Below are positions 1-5,596 of a stretch of DNA of 5,652 bases, one piece after another. The stretch spans positions 1 through 5,652 of the forward strand of contig JANQTO010000153.1 in assembly GCA_030731685.1 (NCBI GenBank). The letters run 5' to 3'. This stretch comes from Nonlabens sp. GTDB lineage: Bacteria > Bacteroidota > Bacteroidia > Flavobacteriales > Flavobacteriaceae. Under the pieces are notes generated by a model, which was not told where the DNA came from, ran no database searches, and was given only the letters and a program-made list of their open reading frames with translations. Position 1 is the first letter of the stretch, and each line of letters opens with the position of its first letter. The position numbers and the translations under genes are program-made.

Positions 1-342
1 CACCGATGGTCTTTTTTTAAAGCAGACACTGTAAGGCTTATTAACGTTAAAAAGCAATATATAAAAACCTTTTGCGAGACAATTAATTGGTCGTTTTATG
101 ATGCGGATAGATTTTATCAAATTGAATCACAGACTTGTAATGAGCCAAGTTCAACAAAGGTAAGTGATGAGAACAACGACCGTCGAATGACCGTCGAAAA
201 AACTGATAAAGGCGTAGTTTTAATCACGCATAATTTAAGTGGACTAATTGAGAGGTTTTTAGTGCTGTCGATTTATAAAAGTGAAATAAAAAATGAAATT
301 TTGCTAAGAAGAATGGATAGTGATGAAGCCAGCAAACTTTGA
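1..342 (+). CDS. Unrecognised protein, 3' end only (5' end outside window)
   Basis: Frame 1 is open from the first base to a TGA at 340-342, giving the last 113 residues of a protein that starts upstream of the window. I do not recognise it. The visible part is mixed charged and hydrophobic (IETW-like helix-prone start, then a polar stretch with NNDRR near residues 57-61, and a hydrophobic segment LIERFLVLSIY around 82-92). It has no signal peptide or obvious membrane span, and no cysteine cluster. GC is about 34% by hand count, clearly lower than the genes to the right. It ends 38 bases before the next gene on the same strand, so the two could be co-transcribed. An uninterrupted frame of 114 codons in AT-rich DNA supports real coding, but it could also be the tail of a decaying gene. 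Confidence 0.6.
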   Translation, partial: HRWSFFKADTVRLINVKKQYIKTFCETINWSFYDADRFYQIESQTCNEPSSTKVSDENNDRRMTVEKTDKGVVLITHNLSGLIERFLVLSIYKSEIKNEILLRRMDSDEASKL

Positions 343-380
343 AAAGCAATGAACCGTTATAGTTTGATTTCTATTACTTC

Positions 381-749
381 ATGAAATACAGTATTCCTGA
401 GAAAAGAGAATTAACGAAATCCGAGAGGGAACTGTTAGTCTATTTGTGCACCAAAGAAAAACCAGAGTGGCTCAGCTTACTCAGCAATCTGAAAGTTATT
501 GCTAGATGTGGTTGTGGTAAATGCCCTACTATATTGTTTGGTAAAACATTAGACGCTGAAATTCAAAAAGAAAATTTAATCATAGATTACGTAGGGAAAA
601 GTGAGGGAAATCGGTTAATTGGAATATCAGTTTTTGGGACTGACGAGATGCCTACAGAATTAGAGTTTTATTCCATAGACGAACTCAGGGAAACTATAGT
701 AATGCCAAAAATAGAAACGTTGTACCCTGCAAGAGAAAACTTTAAATAA
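381..749 (+). CDS. Small unrecognised protein with a CxCxxC cluster
   Basis: A 122-residue soluble protein without a signal peptide or membrane segment. I do not recognise a named family. The N-terminal part is a charged helix (about residues 7-35). It is followed by a compact motif, RCGCGKCPT (42-50), with Cys43, Cys45 and Cys48, which could bind a metal or form a disulfide. I have an impression of similar 'CGCxxPT' motifs in uncharacterised bacterial proteins but cannot confirm it. The rest looks like alternating strands ending in an EL-rich helix (about 93-106). The start ATG is the first in frame and has no Shine-Dalgarno, as is normal in Bacteroidota. The stop lies 6 bases before the thioredoxin ATG, so shared transcription is likely. 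GC is about 38% in the part counted, between the AT-rich left edge and the genes downstream. Confidence 0.72.
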   Translation: MKYSIPEKRELTKSERELLVYLCTKEKPEWLSLLSNLKVIARCGCGKCPTILFGKTLDAEIQKENLIIDYVGKSEGNRLIGISVFGTDEMPTELEFYSIDELRETIVMPKIETLYPARENFK

Positions 750-755
750 CAAATC

Positions 756-1052
756 ATGCCCAGTTTCAAAGAACTCACAAACGCTGATATACCTGTCCTC
801 ATTGATTTTTACGCAACCTGGTGTGGCCCCTGTCAGACCATGATGCCTATCCTGGAAAAGCTCAAGGATGATATGGGCGATTCCATTAAAATCCTCAAGA
901 TAGACGTAGATAAGAACAAGGCGCTTGCTACTCAATTTCAAGTGCGTGGCGTGCCTGCATTCATGATTTATAAAAATGGTGAGCAAGTGTGGCGCGGTGG
1001 CGGTGTGCAACCTTTACACCAACTTAAGGAATTGCTGCAAAAACATCAGTAA
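756..1052 (+). CDS. Thioredoxin (single-domain, cytosolic)
   Basis: A 98-residue thioredoxin, slightly shorter than the usual 105-110. It acts as a dithiol-disulfide oxidoreductase that reduces protein disulfides in the cytoplasm. Visible family landmarks are the FYATWCGPC active site (Cys23 and Cys26), the buried Asp17 before it, Pro31 (the conserved kink in the helix after the active site), and the cis-proline loop RGVPAF (Pro67) followed by the YKNGE turn. There is no signal peptide or lipobox, so it is not a periplasmic ResA/TlpA type. The N-terminus is short: only 16 residues precede Asp17, so the usual first strand and helix are trimmed. The ATG is used because it is the first in frame and lies 6 bases after the previous stop. 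Many paralogs exist in such genomes, so I do not assign trxA. Confidence 0.93.
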   Translation: MPSFKELTNADIPVLIDFYATWCGPCQTMMPILEKLKDDMGDSIKILKIDVDKNKALATQFQVRGVPAFMIYKNGEQVWRGGGVQPLHQLKELLQKHQ

Positions 1053-1120
1053 TAAAAGCCGGAAGGACTTAATGCTTAAAGATTTAAGTACTTTCTCATA
1101 CAGTTAAGCAATCATTTATA

Positions 1121-1128
1121 CATCTTTG
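1121..1128 (+). promoter_or_regulatory. Candidate Bacteroidota -7 promoter element for the rimB-rimK operon
   Basis: CATCTTTG followed by CAC matches the Bacteroidota -7 consensus TAnnTTTG at all fixed positions but the first. It is the only good match in the gap after thioredoxin. I see no clear TTTG or TTG box at the expected distance upstream, so the promoter is partial. If it is used, transcription would begin around 1133-1136, just before the GTG at 1144, and a TTG start at 1126 would lie within the promoter itself. Confidence 0.42.
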
Positions 1129-1143
1129 CACAAAATTAAAGCT

Positions 1144-1581
1144 GTGTCCACTAAAAAAATAATCATAGGTCGCACTGACCGTGCAGACTTCCCGAAGCTG
1201 GGTCTGGAAAATATAGATATTAAAATAGATACCGGTGCTTACACCAGTAGCATACATTGTAGTGATATTAAAGAAGAAGATGGTGTGTTGCATGCCACAC
1301 TTCTAGATGAGGAGCATGACCAGTTTCATGGCAAGGTACTCACCTTTGACGACTATAAAGTAACGACCGTGCGCAGTAGCAATGGCGAGGTGGAACAACG
1401 TTTCAAGGTACATGCTAACATCCGTATTTTTGATAAGCTGTTCAAAATTTCCCTGACGCTAAGCAATCGTATGAAAATGAGATATCCCGTGCTCATAGGT
1501 AGAAAATTTCTATCGGCAAAATTTATAGTTGATCCTGAGTTACAGGACGTCTCTTTTTTACAGTCTCAACATGAAAATTAA
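1144..1581 (+). CDS. Retropepsin-like peptidase, RimB / PF05618 ('ATP-dependent zinc protease') type
   Basis: A 145-residue protein of the family long annotated as ATP-dependent zinc protease (COG4067/PF05618), now regarded as aspartic-protease-like. The diagnostic motif KIDTGAYTSSIHC places the candidate catalytic aspartate at residue 29 (DTGA 29-32, as in retropepsins). Other family landmarks are the N-terminal IIGR (7-10), the central VRSSNGEVEQR (76-86) and the C-terminal YPVLIGRKFL (114-123). With one DTGA motif it would be expected to act as a dimer. In Pseudomonas, RimB proteins act with RimK on S6 glutamylation, and this gene overlaps rimK by 11 bases, so the same partnership is likely. 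Start: GTG at 1144 gives an N-terminus just before KKIIIGR. An in-frame TTG at 1126 would add six residues but lies in a probable promoter element. The first in-frame stop upstream is at 1105. Confidence 0.88.
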   Translation: MSTKKIIIGRTDRADFPKLGLENIDIKIDTGAYTSSIHCSDIKEEDGVLHATLLDEEHDQFHGKVLTFDDYKVTTVRSSNGEVEQRFKVHANIRIFDKLFKISLTLSNRMKMRYPVLIGRKFLSAKFIVDPELQDVSFLQSQHEN

Positions 1582-2443
1582 TATTCTTTCTCGCGGCAGG
1601 TCTCTTTACAGTACGCGGCGTTTAGTTGAAGAGGCACGAAGCGCGGGCCATAAGGTTCTTGTTTTGGACCCATTGCAATGCGATATTAAACTTGAGCGCA
1701 AAAAACCGAGCATCTACTACGACGGTGTTAAACTGGCTATTCCTGATGCCATCATACCGCGAATAGGCTCATCCATAACCTTTTATGGTACTGCAATTGT
1801 CAGGCAGTTTGAAGCCATGGATTGCTTTACGACCGTAACTGCTCAAGCACTTGTGCGCAGTAGAGACAAATTACAATCACTGCAACGATTAACAAGCAGC
1901 GGAGTAGGCATGCCTAAAACTATTTTTACAAATTTTGGTGCACATACTGACGATATGTGTGAGCTAGTCGACGGTCCGCCAGTAGTTATTAAAGTACTGG
2001 AAGGAACCCAAGGAATAGGCGTAAATTTAGCCATGACCCTTGAAGAGGCTGACTTGCTGTTAGATGCACATAACGGTTTACAAAGCCGTGTCATCATGCA
2101 AGAGTTTATTAAAGAAGCCGGTGGTGCTGACCTTAGAGCTTTTGTTGTAGGTAACAAAGTTGTCGGAGCTATGAAACGACAGGCAAAAGAAGGCGAGTTT
2201 AGGTCTAACTTGCATCAAGGAGGCAGTGCCGTTCCCATAACGCTCAGTGAAGACGAAGAGGACACAGCGATAGCCGCAGCAAGAGCTTTAGGCCTTGGTG
2301 TTTGCGGAGTGGATATTCTTCAAAGTAGTAGAGGGCCGTTAGTGCTAGAGGTGAACTCGTCTCCTGGCCTGGAAGGTATTGAAGGTGCAACAGGTGTAAA
2401 CATAGCAGGAGCGATTGTTAAATTTATAGAGAAAAACGTATAA
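1571..2443 (+). CDS. rimK: Ribosomal protein S6-L-glutamate ligase RimK (ATP-grasp)
   Basis: A 290-residue ATP-grasp amino-acid ligase. In E. coli, RimK (300 aa) adds glutamate residues to the C-terminus of ribosomal protein S6 using ATP. Similarity to the E. coli protein as I remember it runs the whole length: MKINILSRGRSLYSTRRL at the N-terminus, IPRIGSSITFYG (62-73), the Arg-Asp-Lys block RSRDK (96-100), the nucleotide-binding stretch VVIKVLEGTQGIGV (138-151, Lys141), MQEFIKEAGGADLR (176-189), AKEGEFRSNLHQGG (205-218), and the metal-binding VLEVNSSPGLEGIE (258-271, Glu260 and Asn262). The C-terminus is about ten residues shorter than in E. coli. The start ATG at 1571 is chosen because it begins at the conserved MKI; an earlier in-frame ATG at 1529 would add 14 non-conserved residues inside the upstream gene. 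It overlaps both neighbours, implying translational coupling. Family members MptN and CofF glutamylate small cofactors, so S6 is the likely but unproven target here. Confidence 0.96.
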   Translation: MKINILSRGRSLYSTRRLVEEARSAGHKVLVLDPLQCDIKLERKKPSIYYDGVKLAIPDAIIPRIGSSITFYGTAIVRQFEAMDCFTTVTAQALVRSRDKLQSLQRLTSSGVGMPKTIFTNFGAHTDDMCELVDGPPVVIKVLEGTQGIGVNLAMTLEEADLLLDAHNGLQSRVIMQEFIKEAGGADLRAFVVGNKVVGAMKRQAKEGEFRSNLHQGGSAVPITLSEDEEDTAIAAARALGLGVCGVDILQSSRGPLVLEVNSSPGLEGIEGATGVNIAGAIVKFIEKNV

Positions 2444-3414
2444 TGGCATTAAGAGAAATAAAAATACTAGACACCATTATCAAACCTGGTTCTAGACATA
2501 GGCTTAATCTAAACACTGCAAATTTATACACGAGCACGCCAGTAGAGATCCCTGTTATTATAAATAGGGCAAAACTTTCTGGGCCTGTTGTACTAATAAC
2601 TGCTGGGATACATGGTGATGAGGTGAACGGTGTCGAGATAGTCAGACAAATAATTGCAAAAAAATTCAATAGACCGCAGCGAGGTACGATTATTTGTGTG
2701 CCTGTCCTCAACATTTTCGGTTTTTTGAACAGTAGCCGTATGTTTCCTGACGGTCGCGATTTGAATCGCAGTTTCCCTGGGTCTAAAAACGGGTCACTTG
2801 CAAGTAGGTTTGCGTATAATATTACAAAGGAATTGATACCGCACGTAGACATTGTCATGGATTTTCATACAGGTGGTGCACAACGATTTAATGCACCACA
2901 AATACGCATCGATAAGAATGAGACAGCATCTGTAGCGCTTGCAAATGCTTTTGATCCACCATTTATTGTGTATTCACCCAATGTGAGTAAAACCTTTAGA
3001 GCAACCTGTTCTAGAATGAAGAAAAATTATATTCTCTTTGAAGGTGGCAAATCATTAGACACAGACCGTAACGTAATGCACGAAGGTGTACAAGGTATTC
3101 TCAAAGTATTAGAACATCTAGAAATGCTAGACGATTCTTTTGTAAAACCTACGGGTGACAGAAAAGTCGTCTATATTAGTAAGACTAGATGGGTCCGTGC
3201 CTCGCATTCTGGTTTGTTGCATCCTAAAACAAAATGTGGTGTTTTTGTAGAAGCTGGACAGCTCATTGCCACGATTACAGACCCGTATGGTTCTAGCCGT
3301 TTCAAAATAAAATCTCCTACGTCTGGTTACGTGATTAACGTCAACCAAAGTCCGCTGGTGTATCAGGGTGATGCTATTTTCCATATTTCTACCGATGCAA
3401 AAAGCGAGGCTTAG
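2443..3414 (+). CDS. AstE/AspA-type M14 zinc hydrolase (succinylglutamate desuccinylase/aspartoacylase family)
   Basis: A 323-residue zinc-dependent amidohydrolase. Zinc ligands are visible as AGIHGDEVNG (His57 and Glu60) and DFHTGG (His142). Substrate-side motifs are GRDLNRSFPG (104-113; Asp106, Asn108 and Arg109), and Glu200 in LFEGG is the candidate catalytic acid/base. The C-terminal part (about 240-316) reads as a small beta-barrel with HSGLLHPK, VEAGQLIATITDPYG and SPTSGYVI, a shape shared with aspartoacylases and reminiscent of lipoyl-type hybrid domains. Known relatives hydrolyse N-succinylglutamate or N-acetylaspartate, but the rest of the arginine succinyltransferase (ast) pathway is absent here. 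The ATG shares its first base with the rimK stop (TAATG), so the protein is probably made in step with RimK. I infer that it removes or processes an acyl or glutamyl tail related to RimK activity. The substrate cannot be read from sequence. Confidence 0.9.
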   Translation: MALREIKILDTIIKPGSRHRLNLNTANLYTSTPVEIPVIINRAKLSGPVVLITAGIHGDEVNGVEIVRQIIAKKFNRPQRGTIICVPVLNIFGFLNSSRMFPDGRDLNRSFPGSKNGSLASRFAYNITKELIPHVDIVMDFHTGGAQRFNAPQIRIDKNETASVALANAFDPPFIVYSPNVSKTFRATCSRMKKNYILFEGGKSLDTDRNVMHEGVQGILKVLEHLEMLDDSFVKPTGDRKVVYISKTRWVRASHSGLLHPKTKCGVFVEAGQLIATITDPYGSSRFKIKSPTSGYVINVNQSPLVYQGDAIFHISTDAKSEA

Positions 3415-3958
3415 AAAACTATATAAAGAAAAACGAGCTGCGCTTTCACAAGGGCAAATCGACGATTATAGTATCGCTATTGCGAATAATTGCTTGAAGC
3501 TAGATATCTGGGATAAGCAAACATTTCACCTATTTCTTACCATAGATAAACTAATGGAAGTGCAAACTCAATATTTATTGAGCATATTGCAGGGAAAAGA
3601 CAAGAACGTTGTAATCTCTAAATCTGATTTTGATTCTCATAGTATGAGGCACTATTTGCTTACTGACCAAACTAAGCTCGCAATAAACGAATATGGCATT
3701 CCGGAGCCTGTTGATGGAATTGAAATGAAAGAATCGCAACTAGAAGTTGTATTCGTACCGTTGCTTTGCGTTGATAAATCAGGGAATAGGGTAGGCTATG
3801 GTAAAGGGTTTTATGACAAATTCTTAGAAAAATGTGGTTCAGATACGTTGCGCGTAGGTCTGAGTTTTTTTGAACCTATAACAGAACAAATAAACGTTTT
3901 GTCAACAGATGTGCCACTCCATGCGGTCGTCACACCTTGTAAGCTGTTGAAGTTTTAG
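3395..3958 (+). CDS. 5-formyltetrahydrofolate cyclo-ligase (MTHFS)
   Basis: A 187-residue enzyme that converts 5-formyltetrahydrofolate to 5,10-methenyltetrahydrofolate with ATP in one-carbon metabolism. Motifs are the basic N-terminal helix KARLRKLYKEKR (3-14), which helps bind ATP, NEYGIPEP (98-105), the VPLLCVD strand (121-127) and the signature GYGKGFYDKFL (134-144). Length fits the family (about 180-200). The start ATG at 3395 is chosen because it sits directly before the conserved basic helix. GTG 3368 and ATG 3371 would add eight or nine hydrophobic residues inside the upstream gene. It overlaps the M14 gene by 20 bases and so belongs to the same transcript. In E. coli the equivalent gene, ygfA (fau), lies elsewhere, next to the 6S RNA gene; here a folate gene is tied to the rimK module. 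Confidence 0.93.
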   Translation: MQKARLRKLYKEKRAALSQGQIDDYSIAIANNCLKLDIWDKQTFHLFLTIDKLMEVQTQYLLSILQGKDKNVVISKSDFDSHSMRHYLLTDQTKLAINEYGIPEPVDGIEMKESQLEVVFVPLLCVDKSGNRVGYGKGFYDKFLEKCGSDTLRVGLSFFEPITEQINVLSTDVPLHAVVTPCKLLKF

Positions 3959-3965
3959 TTATTTT

Positions 3966-3993
3966 TAACACATAATGTAAAGCACATGTGTTA
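3966..3993 (+). repeat. Inverted repeat, candidate operator or weak terminator
   Basis: TAACACAT (3966-3973) and its perfect complement ATGTGTTA (3986-3993) are separated by 12 bases. The right arm also contains most of the 8-base palindrome CACATGTG (3983-3990). The element starts 7 bases after the cyclo-ligase stop and its right arm covers the -33 region of the kinase promoter. The stem is AT-rich and the nearest T-run begins 8 bases later, so an intrinsic terminator is possible but weak. A regulator-binding site is equally plausible. Confidence 0.45.
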
Positions 3994-4016
3994 CGTCGTA
4001 CTTTTTTGTACTTTTG
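3987..4016 (+). promoter_or_regulatory. Bacteroidota-type promoter for the kinase-receiver operon
   Basis: TACTTTTG at 4009-4016 is an exact match to the Bacteroidota -7 consensus TAnnTTTG. A TGTG at 3987-3990 is one mismatch from the -33 TTTG and lies 18 bases upstream, within the usual spacing. A start of transcription around 4021-4024 would give a leader of about 35-38 bases before the kinase ATG. No Shine-Dalgarno is visible in that leader. Confidence 0.65.
3998..4015 (+). repeat. Direct repeat GTACTTTT x2 at 10-bp spacing across the promoter
   Basis: GTACTTTT occurs at 3998-4005 and again at 4008-4015, one helical turn apart. The second copy supplies the -7 element. The first copy continues TTG but has two extra bases between TA and TTTG, so it is a poor -7 element. 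It may be a duplicated promoter half-site or simply low-complexity sequence. Confidence 0.4.
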
Positions 4017-4058
4017 CCCTTATATTGCAACCATTAACCAACGTTTTCCCTAAAACGA

Positions 4059-5156
4059 ATGTTACCAAACCCTAAAGATGAACCGCAACAATTGTTGCAG
4101 GACAAAATTTATTTCTTAGAAGAGACTGCTGCTATGACCGCAACGGGTGCATACAGTGGCAACGCAATTACAAAAGAAGGTTTTATAGATGACATAGGTA
4201 GAGCGGTTCTCAATATTCCAAACGATTTTATACCAACACTCAAATCGAGCGCACGTTTTTTTGTAGATAAAGAAGCGGCCAAAGAGCGATTAAATTTATG
4301 TTTGAGCGGTGGTTCTTTTGAGTGTGATATACTCATGTGCGATTTCTATGGAGTCCAGTTTTGGGCAAAGGCTGTCGGTAAACCTTGGTTTAACGAAAAC
4401 AACCAGCCCATAGGCATTAAAGGTGTTTTTACCAGTATAGACCGGTTCGTTAAAAAAAGCAAAGAAGTAGAACTCCACGCGCGCATTATCGAAGCACAAA
4501 AAGATAGACTTATAGATTTTGCAGACATAGTTTCTCACAATCTCAGGTCGCACGCCAGTAATCTACAACTCACACTAGAAACCTTTGAAGAAACGGTTGA
4601 CCTCTCTGACATTAAGGTTTTCAAGGATTATTTAAAGAATATTTCTGGAAAAATAAATCAAACCCTTAGGCATTTGAACACCGTGGTCACCGCGCATACG
4701 GTAGAAAAGCAATTTGAGGAGCTATGTATAAGTGTTGAGCTAGAAGAAATACTTGATATATATAGAAAGGAGCTACAAGAAAAAAATGTAACGATTAATG
4801 TAGACTTTGCAGCGTTTGATACCCTTTGTTACGTTAAAACATATCTTCTGAGCATACTCAAAAACCTTATATCTAATGCCGTGCGCTATAAACATCCAGA
4901 TAGAGATTGTGTCATCGAGATAAGAACAAAAATATTGCACGATAAAAAATTGCTTATTATTAAGGATAACGGTTCAGGCATAGATCTAGAGAAAAACGGC
5001 GATAAAGTATTTAAGATGTATAAGACCTTTCATGGCAATGAAGATGCTCGTGGTCTTGGATTGTTTGTAGTAAAGAATCAGGTAGAATCTGTGAACGGTG
5101 ACGTGTCTATAAAAAGCCAACTTAATCAAGGAACTTCGTTAACCATACGCTTCTAA
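4059..5156 (+). CDS. Cytosolic PAS-like sensor histidine kinase with SHNLRS H-box
   Basis: A 365-residue kinase with no membrane segment or signal peptide. Residues about 15-130 look like a PAS domain, with a GAYSGN strand near 30-35 and a core ending in the IGIKGVFTSID strand (118-128). This is followed by a helical linker (132-150). The dimerisation/phosphoacceptor helix holds FADIVSHNLRSHASN with His160 as the phosphorylation site. The ATPase domain has the N-box LKNLISNAVRY (267-277; Asn269 and Asn273), G1 DNGSG (303-307), the F-box-like region near 318-324, G2 ARGLGLF (330-336) and G3 QGTS (357-360), so catalysis should be intact. The acidic residue usually following the phosphorylated His is Asn161. 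The start ATG at 4059 is the first in frame after a strong promoter. It is followed 4 bases later by a receiver gene, its likely phosphorylation partner. The signal sensed is unknown. Confidence 0.92.
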   Translation: MLPNPKDEPQQLLQDKIYFLEETAAMTATGAYSGNAITKEGFIDDIGRAVLNIPNDFIPTLKSSARFFVDKEAAKERLNLCLSGGSFECDILMCDFYGVQFWAKAVGKPWFNENNQPIGIKGVFTSIDRFVKKSKEVELHARIIEAQKDRLIDFADIVSHNLRSHASNLQLTLETFEETVDLSDIKVFKDYLKNISGKINQTLRHLNTVVTAHTVEKQFEELCISVELEEILDIYRKELQEKNVTINVDFAAFDTLCYVKTYLLSILKNLISNAVRYKHPDRDCVIEIRTKILHDKKLLIIKDNGSGIDLEKNGDKVFKMYKTFHGNEDARGLGLFVVKNQVESVNGDVSIKSQLNQGTSLTIRF

Positions 5157-5160
5157 TAAA

Positions 5161-5571
5161 ATGGCACGACCTGCAGTAAAACTAGCTTGTATTATAGACG
5201 ATGACAAGCTCTACGTATCATTGATTAAAATGATTATTGCTAAACATGAACTTGCTGGTGAGCTCCTTATTTTTGAAAATGGACAAGCAGCTTTTGAATA
5301 TTTTGAGCAGTCCTTTGAGCGAGGTAATAAAAAACTTCCTGAAATAATTCTTTTAGACCTCAATATGCCAGTAATGGACGGCTGGGAATTTCTAGATGCA
5401 ATGGAGCCATATGCATTAAAGTTCCAAGAAAACAACATTACCATAAACGTGGTGAGTTCTACTATCAATCCGGTGGAGGTTGAAAGAGCAAAATCACATA
5501 GTATCGTAGCAGATTTTCTCACGAAGCCCATCTCCAAAGAAGCAATGCAAATCGCTTTTCAAAAAAAGTAA
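5161..5571 (+). CDS. Stand-alone response regulator receiver protein
   Basis: A 136-residue protein consisting only of a receiver (CheY-like) domain, with no DNA-binding or enzymatic output. The acidic pocket is IIDDDK (Asp13 and Asp14), the phosphorylated aspartate is Asp66 in LLDLNMPVMDGWEFL, the switch Ser/Thr position is in VVSST (Ser99 or Ser100), and the conserved lysine is Lys122 in LTKPIS. All key residues are present. The length includes a slightly extended loop before Asp66 (about 50-59), typical of receiver-only proteins in Bacteroidota. It begins 4 bases after the kinase stop (TAATAAA then ATG), so the two form an operon. Likely roles are protein-protein signalling or handing phosphate on to a partner encoded elsewhere. 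Confidence 0.94.
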   Translation: MARPAVKLACIIDDDKLYVSLIKMIIAKHELAGELLIFENGQAAFEYFEQSFERGNKKLPEIILLDLNMPVMDGWEFLDAMEPYALKFQENNITINVVSSTINPVEVERAKSHSIVADFLTKPISKEAMQIAFQKK

Positions 5572-5596
5572 TTAGTTGTCTGGAAACGCTTTTTTG
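5560..5596. terminator. Candidate A/T-rich bidirectional terminator at convergent gene ends
   Basis: CAAAAAA (5560-5566) can pair with TTTTTTG (5590-5596), with both stop codons of the convergent genes in the loop. On the plus strand the hairpin ends in a U-run, and on the minus strand a U-run lies at the other arm. The stem has almost no G-C pairs, so stability is low. There is no other space for a terminator because the two genes abut. Confidence 0.25.

Noticed and set aside
338..366. Promoter for the CxCxxC gene (TTTG 338-341 with TATAGTTTG 358-366)
   Set aside because: The -7 part has three rather than two bases between TA and TTTG and the spacing is short. It is too weak to list as a promoter.
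1..749. Toxin-immunity pair for the two left-edge genes
   Set aside because: Size and AT-richness would fit, but neither protein shows a recognisable toxin or immunity motif.
660..1010. Minus-strand open frame of 116 codons
   Set aside because: It lies opposite the small CxCxxC gene and the clear thioredoxin gene, and its translation shows no family motif.
1067..1089. Inverted repeat ACTTAA / TTAAGT after thioredoxin as a terminator
   Set aside because: It has only six pairs with one G-C pair and no T-run follows. It is likely chance in AT-rich DNA.
1529..1570. Earlier in-frame ATG for rimK
   Set aside because: The added 14 residues match nothing in RimK, whereas ATG 1571 begins with the conserved MKI.
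1843..2157. Minus-strand open frame inside rimK
   Set aside because: It is fully antisense to conserved ATP-grasp motifs. Its serine- and proline-rich composition is what an antisense shadow gives.
3368..3394. Earlier GTG/ATG starts for the folate cyclo-ligase
   Set aside because: They add a hydrophobic stub inside the M14 gene. A cytosolic folate enzyme has no need for it, and ATG 3395 begins right at the conserved basic helix.
4109..4553. Three overlapping minus-strand open frames inside the kinase gene
   Set aside because: They sit opposite a well-supported coding sequence with intact kinase motifs and have no recognisable domain.
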